Assembly (NCBI GenBank): GCA_900544675.1 | Contig: UQVZ01000068.1 | Location: 1-11,046, forward strand | Direction: 5' to 3' | Source of the DNA: an uncultured Bacteroides sp. | GTDB lineage: Bacteria > Bacteroidota > Bacteroidia > Bacteroidales > Bacteroidaceae | DNA: 11,046 nt | Position numbers and translations under genes: made by a program | Part shown: positions 1 to 4,839 of the stretch, one piece after another | How positions within the stretch are numbered: the stretch's first letter is position 1 | Layout: every line of letters begins with the position of its first letter | The notes under the pieces: generated by a model | Told to the model about the DNA's origin: nothing | Database searches by the model: none | The model's input: the letters and a program-made list of their open reading frames with translations, nothing else

Positions 1-94
1 TTATTCTTTGGGCGGATTAACCGCTGTCAATGTTGGCAAACATAGTAACTTACAGGCGAAGGAGATATATGAATTTGCAGGCGAGGATGAATAA
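1..94 (+). CDS. C-terminal end of an unidentified protein (5' partial)
   Basis: Reading from base 2 gives 30 sense codons ending in TAA at 92-94. The tail includes GLTAVNVGKHSNLQAKEIYEF and finishes GEDE. The other + frames are closed early (TAG at 43-45 in the frame starting at base 1), and the residue composition looks like real protein, so this is probably the end of a gene that begins upstream of the window. I do not recognise the family: the visible part is too short and no catalytic motif is seen. A 10-bp stem (82-91 with 115-124) overlaps the stop codon, but no T-run follows it, so I do not call a terminator. Confidence 0.6.
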   Translation, partial: YSLGGLTAVNVGKHSNLQAKEIYEFAGEDE

Positions 95-130
95 CTTTGT
101 CTTTACGGGCTTTTTTTATCCTCGATTTAA

Positions 131-157
131 CTTATGTATGTTATGCATTCACATAAG
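131..157. promoter_or_regulatory. 27-bp interrupted palindrome upstream of the yccF promoter
   Basis: CTTATGT (131-137) and ACATAAG (151-157) are exact reverse complements separated by 13 bp. The element ends 7 bp before the candidate -33 motif of the yccF promoter. Its position and symmetry fit an operator for a dimeric regulator, but no regulator is recognised and no second copy was seen in the window. An AT-rich palindrome of this size could also be chance. Confidence 0.3.
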
Positions 158-164
158 CCGGTGC

Positions 165-194
165 TTGTTTTTTTGCAGGAAAGATGTATTTTTG
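165..194 (+). promoter_or_regulatory. Candidate Bacteroidetes promoter for yccF-DUF3592
   Basis: The -7 element TATTTTTG (187-194) fits TAnnTTTG. A TTG at 165-167 lies 19 bp upstream, where the -33 element is expected. The start site would fall near 200, giving a leader of about 45 nt before the ATG at 248. A second -7-like octamer, TAACTTTG at 92-99, overlaps the stop codon of the upstream gene but has no partner at the right spacing. Confidence 0.5.
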
Positions 195-247
195 TAATTG
201 ATTGGTTGCGCTAATCAGTAAATGTAAAAATATAAAGAGAAAACGAT

Positions 248-625
248 ATGAGAATCATCGGCAATTTGTTGTGGTGGCTTTTCGGGGGACTGGAGGCTGC
301 CATCGGATACTTTACCGGCAGTCTGGCTATCGCCTGTACGATAATCGGCATACCTTTCGCTTTGCAGACCTTCAAGATAGGTTTGCTTTGCCTGTGGCCT
401 TTCGGGGCGGAAATCCACGACACGGATGCTCCTGTGGGCTGTATCCGTATTCCGCTCAATCTGGTGTGGATTGTGTTCGGAGGGTTGTGGGCTTGGCTGA
501 TGCATGTCGCCTTTGGCATTCTGCTGTTTATTACTATTATAGGTATTCCTTTTGGCAAGCAGCATTTTAAAATGGCAAGTCTGTCATTGGCTCCTTTTGG
601 CAAAGATGTGACATTGCACCTTTAA
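248..625 (+). CDS. yccF: YccF domain-containing inner membrane protein
   Basis: This 125-residue hydrophobic protein of the YccF family (DUF307) has no established biochemical function. It is an exact two-unit duplication in length: residues 6-53 and 71-118 are both 48 long. They share N-L-[LV]-W-x-x-F-G-G-L at the start, TIIGIPF in the middle and PFG at the end. Each unit contains membrane-spanning stretches (about 6-36 and 71-100), joined by a short polar linker (54-68) with HDTD. The ATG at 248 has no upstream in-frame alternative and lies about 50 nt from a good promoter. The next gene begins 47 nt downstream with no promoter or terminator visible between them, so they are probably co-transcribed. 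Length is close to that of other family members. The family call is firm; the role is unknown. Confidence 0.9.
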   Translation: MRIIGNLLWWLFGGLEAAIGYFTGSLAIACTIIGIPFALQTFKIGLLCLWPFGAEIHDTDAPVGCIRIPLNLVWIVFGGLWAWLMHVAFGILLFITIIGIPFGKQHFKMASLSLAPFGKDVTLHL

Positions 626-672
626 AATTTAATTCGCAAAGCATTCGGGTTATAAAGATAAAAACAGGTTGT

Positions 673-1386
673 ATGATGCATAATAGAGAAAAAGCATTAG
701 CCAAAGGCAGGAGAAAGAAAAAGGTCTTTACCCTCGTATTCGGTGGAGGATTTATTTCGATAGGAGTCATTTTGTTTGTTATCGGCGTTTATGTCGGCAT
801 CGAGAGTCATGCCTATCAGCAAAAGGCAATGCCGGTGGAAGCGACCATTGTGGCTATGCGTGGAGCGGATAGCGAATCATTGGGCACACCGGTAGTGGAA
901 TATAGCTTGGGAGGAGTTTCTTACACGTCTACACTTCATACAGCTACATCGTCTATGCATCCCGGAAAGCGGATAACGGTTTATTATCAGGAAGGAAACC
1001 CTCGGGAAGTGCGTTATATCGATGAGAACGGATGGATTATTGCCGCCTTGTTATTTATGAGTTTTGTATTTGCCGGCATAGGGGGAATCTTTCTTGTGAT
1101 GAAACGGATGCATCAGCGGAAAATCCACCGTTTACTTGCTACCGGAGATAAGGTAGAAGCGGAAATCACGGACATAAGCAATGACAGGAGCCAGAACCTG
1201 AACGGAAAATACCCCATTGTCATTGCATGTAAATATGTTGCTCCGAACGGACGGATTTATCTTTTTCAAAGCGGTCCTTTTTGGTATGAAAGCTATGAAA
1301 TCGACCCGAAGAAAAAGGTGCGTGTTTACATTGACCGCAACAATCCCTCGCATTATTATGTGGATGTGGATAGTGCGGTGGGATAA
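673..1386 (+). CDS. DUF3592 family membrane protein with two TM-beta units
   Basis: A 237-residue protein that appears to be two repeats of one unit: a transmembrane helix followed by a soluble beta-rich domain. TM1 is about residues 18-42, preceded by a very basic stretch (KGRRKKK, 11-17) that suggests a cytoplasmic N terminus; TM2 is about 121-144. The soluble halves match in outline: VEATIV (55-60) to VEAEIT (161-166), PVVEY (73-77) to PIVIACKY (181-188), and GKRITVYYQEGNPREVRY (98-115) to KKKVRVYIDRNNPSHYYV (213-230). The last pair is the usual DUF3592 ending, in which a value strand is followed by P..xxY. Function of the family is not known. The reading frame begins with two adjacent ATGs (673 and 676), and either could be used. 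It ends 6 nt before the convergent nuclease gene, with no terminator in the gap. Confidence 0.85.
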   Translation: MMHNREKALAKGRRKKKVFTLVFGGGFISIGVILFVIGVYVGIESHAYQQKAMPVEATIVAMRGADSESLGTPVVEYSLGGVSYTSTLHTATSSMHPGKRITVYYQEGNPREVRYIDENGWIIAALLFMSFVFAGIGGIFLVMKRMHQRKIHRLLATGDKVEAEITDISNDRSQNLNGKYPIVIACKYVAPNGRIYLFQSGPFWYESYEIDPKKKVRVYIDRNNPSHYYVDVDSAVG

Positions 1387-1392
1387 TTGCGT

Positions 1393-1749
1393 TCAATCCA
1401 GGTTCTCAATCTCTTCGGGTGTCAGTTGGGTAAAGCCGACAATGGCCTCTGTAGACATTCCTGCGTCTTTCATGCGTTTGGCCATTTCTTTCAGGCGATT
1501 TTTCATTTCCAAAGCACTTTCGGCTTTTGCTGCTGCGCGTCCTTTAGCTTCTCCTTCTGCCAGTCCTTCTTTTCTTCCTTCCGCACGACCTTCCGCACGA
1601 CCTTCCGCACGACCTTCCGCACGACCTTCCGCTCGTCCTTCTTTTCTTCCTTCCGCACGACCTTCCGCTCGTCCTTCCTTTCTGCCTTCCGCACGACCTT
1701 CGTACCAGCCGGTCTTGATGACGCTCCGTTGGTAGCGCAAAGCTTCCAT
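1393..1749 (-). other. Possible intragenic antitoxin frame (RpnS-like)
   Basis: Met228 of the nuclease is an ATG at 1749-1747, in frame, 16 codons before the four-residue repeats. A product starting there would be 118 residues and would hold only the repeat helix and C-terminal tail. In other Rpn genes the C-terminal part is translated separately and blocks the toxic full-length protein, and a repeat-bearing helix forms its dimer interface. The domain boundary here fits that pattern. There is no clear ribosome-binding site before this ATG, but Bacteroidetes often lack one. No TAnnTTTG promoter was found in the 150 bp upstream. This is inference, not a demonstrated gene. Confidence 0.3.
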
Positions 1750-2430
1750 ATCACGGATATAGGCTTGTTTGTCTACATCGGGCAGGGAGTCTACCCGCAA
1801 TCGTTCCCTTGCTTCGGGAAGTCCTTTGGCTGTAGCTGATTGGTCTATCGAACCGGTTTTCAGGAATTCAATCCATTCGTCAAGGGGCGTTTTGGCTACT
1901 TTATCGAAATCATTGACACGCAATACATAGTATTCGGGAAAAATATCGCCGGCATCTTTGCCTACGAATATCTCTCGCTGGCGTACGGAAAGTTGCAGGA
2001 TATCGTTTGTGTCATGCAACCCTCTGAAGATGGTCTTGCCGTGATAGACATAATCTTTGCCTTGCCCCAATTCGAAATAGACAATATTGATGGAGTAGAT
2101 TTTCTTTACCTTGTCATAATCGTCTCCCAGATTGATGTATTCCGAAATGGTTTTCGAAACGCCGTAAAGCATCCGGTGGAAATAGTCGAGTTCATGGTTG
2201 TTCTGCACTTCGATGATGAGCAACCTTCCTTTTTCGTCTTCCACAAGCATATCGGCACGGTTGAACTTATCGGTCGAGTCGGCTTGGTTCGATTCGCTTT
2301 CCAGGAACCGGACGATGTGCAGATCTTCTTCCAGCAGGGTGGAAAGAAATCCCTCCAATACCACGTAGTTGCTTTTATCGCGAAGCAGGCGTTTCATCGC
2401 CCAGTCAAAACGAATCAGATTGGTTTTCAT
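1393..2430 (-). CDS. Rpn-family PD-(D/E)XK nuclease with EGRA/EGRK repeat tail
   Basis: A 345-residue protein of the Rpn recombination-promoting nuclease / PD-(D/E)XK nuclease-family transposase group. Residues 1-200 form the nuclease: the start RFDWAMKRLL, a helix with E26, then NRADMLVEDEKGRLLIIEVQN with catalytic D60 and the E74-x-Q76 pair that replaces the usual E-x-K. Residues about 228-243 (MEALRYQRSVIKTGWY) lead into a charged tail of four-residue repeats: EGR[A/K] eleven times from 244 to 287, then EGLA, EGEA and KGRA. The end (298-345) is a short Ala/Lys/Glu-rich helix plus STEAIVGFTQLTPEEIENL. Related Rpn proteins cleave DNA, promote RecA-independent recombination and act in phage defence. 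The active site is intact, so the enzyme is probably functional. It stands alone on the minus strand: 63 nt after the upstream PAP2-like gene, convergent with DUF3592, and with its own candidate promoter. Confidence 0.9.
   Translation of the reverse strand: MKTNLIRFDWAMKRLLRDKSNYVVLEGFLSTLLEEDLHIVRFLESESNQADSTDKFNRADMLVEDEKGRLLIIEVQNNHELDYFHRMLYGVSKTISEYINLGDDYDKVKKIYSINIVYFELGQGKDYVYHGKTIFRGLHDTNDILQLSVRQREIFVGKDAGDIFPEYYVLRVNDFDKVAKTPLDEWIEFLKTGSIDQSATAKGLPEARERLRVDSLPDVDKQAYIRDMEALRYQRSVIKTGWYEGRAEGRKEGRAEGRAEGRKEGRAEGRAEGRAEGRAEGRAEGRKEGLAEGEAKGRAAAKAESALEMKNRLKEMAKRMKDAGMSTEAIVGFTQLTPEEIENLD
1534..1701 (-). repeat. In-frame 12-bp tandem repeat array inside the Rpn gene
   Basis: Fourteen units of 12 bp (1534-1701) encode the four-residue repeats. 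GAAGGTCGTGCG (EGRA) occurs six times exactly, four of them in a row at 1582-1629. GAAGGACGAGCG (EGRA) occurs twice, at 1630-1641 and 1666-1677. EGRK units are at 1570-1581, 1642-1653 and 1678-1689. There is a higher-order 36-bp period, EGRA-EGRK-EGRA, at 1666-1701 and again at 1630-1665. The last three units (1534-1569) have diverged. Identity at synonymous sites means the middle of the array expanded recently. Any gain or loss of whole units keeps the reading frame, so the repeat number should vary between strains. Confidence 0.95.
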
Positions 2431-2453
2431 ATATTGTCGTGTTTTGTTCGTTA

Positions 2454-2469
2454 CAAAAATACAAATTTA
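2454..2469 (-). promoter_or_regulatory. Candidate -7 elements for the Rpn gene
   Basis: On the minus strand, TAAATTTG (2469-2462) and TATTTTTG (2461-2454) are two adjacent matches to the TAnnTTTG -7 consensus, 24-39 nt before the ATG. No TTTG lies at the preferred 19-21 bp: the nearest is at 2498-2495, 25 bp upstream of the first octamer. The region is AT-rich, so one match could be chance. Confidence 0.4.
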
Positions 2470-2477
2470 TTTGGAAT

Positions 2478-2491
2478 CTGCATCGATGCAG
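2478..2491. promoter_or_regulatory. Perfect 14-bp palindrome CTGCATCGATGCAG
   Basis: CTGCATCGATGCAG is its own reverse complement with no mismatch or spacer. It lies between the PAP2-like stop codon and the Rpn -7 motifs, where the spacer and -33 region of the Rpn promoter would be. That suits an operator. It is a poor terminator candidate: with no loop, its RNA hairpin would be short, and no T-run follows directly. Confidence 0.35.
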
Positions 2492-2493
2492 GC

Positions 2494-3174
2494 TCAAATA
2501 AACAAGATTCCAATAACACCGCAGAACAGACCGGTGAAGAAACCTCCTCCTACTTCGTTCAGGGTATGTTGGCGGACAATGATGCGTGCCGACCCCAGCA
2601 TGCCGGTAAGCAGGATGAAGATGCAGAGCCACCACGTGGGGTTAAACTGGAAAATGAAGCTGTAAGAGAGCAAGCCGCCTACCATCAGACCGCCGCTTGC
2701 CATGTGGGTGCTGATTTTCCACTTCAGGTTGATGAGTGCACAGATAATCATACAGAGCAAGGTAGCTACAACGATGCCGCTCATATAGCGGGGCAGGTGG
2801 TAACGGTACATGGTGACGAGGCATCCCGCATAACTCAGGATGGTGAGGATGTAGGGCACGTAACGGCGTTCGCGTTTGCCCAGCTCGTGGAGCGACCATC
2901 CATTGATTTTCTGCATCAGATAGATGCTTAGCATCGGCAAAAGGATGGTGAAGCAATATACGATGACTAGCACGATGAGTTTGTATTGCAAAGGCAAGAT
3001 ACGCAGGTAGGTGAAAAGAAAAAGCAGAAGAAAAGCGACAAAGGGTACCATAAACGGGGTAAAGACAGCCGACAGGATACGGGCCGCCATGAACCACGGG
3101 TCATTTTGTTCTTCCGGATTGTGCCGGGAAGGTTCGTGATAAGTCAGTTGGTCGGGGATGTTTGTTTCTTCCAT
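2494..3174 (-). CDS. PAP2-like integral membrane protein, altered motifs
   Basis: A 226-residue polytopic membrane protein with a polar N terminus (1-26) and about six hydrophobic segments (about 30-57, 63-88, 106-122, 131-150, 160-176, 180-195, with a last one at 210-226). It carries the outline of the PAP2 phosphatase motifs. GKRERRYVP (99-107) stands where KxxxxxxRP belongs. KISTHMASGG (153-162) stands at the PSGH position, with His157. A196-R197-x5-H203-x3-E207 matches SRx5Hx3D except for Ser to Ala and Asp to Glu. The family removes phosphate from lipid pyrophosphates or phosphatidic acid at the outer membrane face of the bilayer, but the substitutions leave activity uncertain. It starts 11 nt after the rpoN stop, so it is probably in the rpoN transcript. 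Other annotators may call it simply a hypothetical membrane protein. Confidence 0.7.
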   Translation of the reverse strand: MEETNIPDQLTYHEPSRHNPEEQNDPWFMAARILSAVFTPFMVPFVAFLLLFLFTYLRILPLQYKLIVLVIVYCFTILLPMLSIYLMQKINGWSLHELGKRERRYVPYILTILSYAGCLVTMYRYHLPRYMSGIVVATLLCMIICALINLKWKISTHMASGGLMVGGLLSYSFIFQFNPTWWLCIFILLTGMLGSARIIVRQHTLNEVGGGFFTGLFCGVIGILFI

Positions 3175-3185
3175 ACTTGTTTCTT

Positions 3186-4667
3186 TTATCTTCTTAATCG
3201 GGCAACGGGAATGTTCAGTTGCTGGCGGTATTTGGCTACGGTACGCCGTGCGATGGGGTAGCCTTTCTCTTTCAAGATGTTGGCAAGCTCGTCATCGGTA
3301 TAAGGGGCGTTCTTGTCTTCGTGGTCCACACATTCTTTCAGGATGCGTTTGATTTCACGGATAGAGAGTTCTTCGCCGCTTTCAGTGGTATATCCGTCGC
3401 TGAAAAAGAACTTCAGCGGATAAATGCCGAAATTGGTCTGCACATATTTGCTGTTGCTTACACGCGAAATGGTAGAAACATCCAGATGGGTACGTTCTGC
3501 CACATCTTTCAGTATCATCGGGCGCAAGAGCGATTCGTCTCCTTCCTCAAAGAAGGGGCGTTGCAGGTCGATGATGGCTTGCATGGTGCTCATCAGCGTT
3601 TGTTGGCGTTGCTTTACGGCATTGATGAAGTTTTGTGCCGCATCCACTTTCTGCTTCAGGAACAGGAGGGCGTCTTTCGATTCCTTGCTTTGGTTGGCTT
3701 TGTTGCGTGTGTGTTCGTCCAGCATGTCGGTGAACTCCCGGCTCAAACGGAGTTCGGGGACGTTATGGTTGTTGAGGCTGAGGCTGATGCTTCCGTCATC
3801 TTCGGTTTCCACGATGAAGTCGGGGACGATTTGCTGGAGGTTCTTCCCGATAGTTTCTCCCATCGAGCTTCCGGGACGTGGGTTCAGCTTGACCAGTTCG
3901 GCTACGGCGGCATTGTATTGTTCTTCGGTGATGCCGAGTTTTTGCAGGATTTTGTCTTTGTTCTTTTTGGTGAAGTCATCGCAACACTTGTCGATGATGT
4001 CGTATTCGATTTGTTTCAAAGGTGAGTCTTCCTTGCGCTTGATTTGCAGAAGAAGGCATTCCTGCAGACTTCGTGCCCCGATTCCGGCAGGGTCGAAATC
4101 CTGTATGACGGACAAGGCGTGCTCCACTTCTTCGGGAGTGGCATTGATACCCTGGTAGATGGCAAGTTCGTCAATGATGGCACTGATGCTTTTCCGCAAA
4201 AGCCCGTCGTCGTCGAGCGAGCCGATGAGGTATTCGCCCAATTGTTTTTCCTTGGGCGTCAGTTCTTGCATGTCGAGCTGCTCTTTCAACGTCTCGTAGA
4301 AGGAAACGCTGTCCGAAAAGGGAATGTTCTCAGGCTTGTCGTCTTTCGAACGGTTGTTTTCCTGCAATTTATAGTCGGGTATGTCATCTTCGGTACGATA
4401 GTCACCCAGTGAGAGGTCTTCGCCATAGTCGGTATTGGGTTGCCCGTCTTCGTCGGTGGCATATTCCGGTTCGTCTCCGTGAACGTCGTCGGCAGAAGGT
4501 TCCTTGCCTTCCTCCAACGCAGGGTTGTCCAAGAGTTCCGAGTGAATACGCTCTTCCAGTTCTACGGTAGGAAGTTCCAATAGCTTGACCGCCAATATCT
4601 GTTGGGGTGACAGGGTCTGCACCTGTTGTTGGGCTTGTGTCTGTACCTGACGTGAGTTTAATGCCAT
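3186..4667 (-). CDS. rpoN: RNA polymerase sigma-54 factor
   Basis: A 493-residue sigma-54, normal length for the family. Region I (1-52) is the Gln/Leu-rich activator-interacting part, with QTQAQQQVQTLSPQQILAVKLLEL and DNPALEEG. Region II (53-115) is strongly acidic. The core-binding domain (about 118-310) has the hallmark FDPAGIGARSLQECLLLQ (191-208). The DNA-binding part has the helix-turn-helix core DVSTISRVSNSKYVQT (396-411) and the PLKFFF element (417-422). The RpoN box ARRTVAKYR at 473-481 reads the -24 promoter element. Sigma-54 directs transcription from -24/-12 promoters and needs an AAA+ activator, which is not encoded in this window. The gene heads a two-gene unit with the PAP2-like protein and faces away from the lipoprotein gene, sharing the control region at 4668-4839. 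Confidence 0.97.
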   Translation of the reverse strand: MALNSRQVQTQAQQQVQTLSPQQILAVKLLELPTVELEERIHSELLDNPALEEGKEPSADDVHGDEPEYATDEDGQPNTDYGEDLSLGDYRTEDDIPDYKLQENNRSKDDKPENIPFSDSVSFYETLKEQLDMQELTPKEKQLGEYLIGSLDDDGLLRKSISAIIDELAIYQGINATPEEVEHALSVIQDFDPAGIGARSLQECLLLQIKRKEDSPLKQIEYDIIDKCCDDFTKKNKDKILQKLGITEEQYNAAVAELVKLNPRPGSSMGETIGKNLQQIVPDFIVETEDDGSISLSLNNHNVPELRLSREFTDMLDEHTRNKANQSKESKDALLFLKQKVDAAQNFINAVKQRQQTLMSTMQAIIDLQRPFFEEGDESLLRPMILKDVAERTHLDVSTISRVSNSKYVQTNFGIYPLKFFFSDGYTTESGEELSIREIKRILKECVDHEDKNAPYTDDELANILKEKGYPIARRTVAKYRQQLNIPVARLRR

Positions 4668-4690
4668 ACGTTCAATTTGATTAACTTTCG

Positions 4691-4698
4691 CAAAGGTA
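4691..4698 (-). promoter_or_regulatory. Candidate -7 element for rpoN
   Basis: CAAAGGTA on the + strand reads TACCTTTG on the minus strand, an exact TAnnTTTG match that ends 23 nt before the rpoN ATG. No TTTG is found 19-21 bp upstream (4717-4723), so it is only half a promoter by consensus. Confidence 0.4.
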
Positions 4699-4707
4699 GA
4701 AAATAAA

Positions 4708-4738
4708 TTTGAGAGATGAATCGTTTTTTTTATCTTTG
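4708..4738 (+). promoter_or_regulatory. Bacteroidetes promoter for the lipoprotein gene
   Basis: TTTG at 4708-4711 and TATCTTTG at 4731-4738 are separated by exactly 19 bp. This is the best full match in the window to the -33/-7 consensus. Transcription would start about 4743-4748, at the left end of the inverted repeat, leaving a leader of about 95 nt before the ATG at 4840. The rpoN -7 element lies only 10 bp away on the other strand, so polymerases on the two promoters would compete for space. Confidence 0.6.
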
Positions 4739-4745
4739 TCTTTAA

Positions 4746-4824
4746 TTCACCACAGAGGACGCGGAGGCATACAGAACCTTTACTTGATTATCCTCTGTGG
4801 CACTCTGTGTCCCTCCGTGATGAA
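4746..4824. repeat. 79-bp inverted repeat of the CCACAGAGG family
   Basis: The left arm starts TTCACCACAGAGGACGCGG (4746-4764). The reverse complement of the right arm starts TTCATCACGGAGGGACACAG (from 4824 inward). The arms match for about 30 bp with a few mismatches and one extra base. In addition CCACAGAGGA (4750-4759) is an exact reverse complement of TCCTCTGTGG (4791-4800), so the left arm can pair with either of two places on the right. Each arm itself repeats a CACAGAG-like word about every 9-10 bp. Repeats with this wording occur between genes in many Bacteroidetes genomes, as I recall them. It ends 15 nt before the lipoprotein ATG and would be transcribed into its leader. Confidence 0.8.
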
Positions 4825-4839
4825 TAAAAAATAAAGCTT

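Noticed and set aside
82..124. 10-bp stem (82-91 with 115-124) at the end of the first gene as a terminator
   Set aside because: The T-run (111-117) lies before and within the right arm rather than after it, and the loop is over 20 nt.
1217..1839. Long + strand frames (172 and 150 codons) opposite the Rpn gene with PSARPSAR-type or Phe/Ser/Thr-rich repeats
   Set aside because: They are the reverse strand of the 12-bp minisatellite, which lacks stop codons in several frames. The minus-strand frame has a recognised nuclease domain.
1840..2931. 363-codon + strand frame opposite Rpn and PAP2-like genes
   Set aside because: It runs across two recognised minus-strand genes and the intergenic gap, shows no family resemblance, and is a shadow of their codon usage.
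3219..4158. Long + strand frames opposite rpoN
   Set aside because: rpoN is a confident full-length gene on the other strand; these frames have no recognisable domains.
4797..4812. TGGCAC in the repeat before the lipoprotein as a sigma-54 -24 element
   Set aside because: The -12 TTGC is missing: GG at 4799-4800 is followed after 10 bp by CC, not GC. The word is part of the repeat family.
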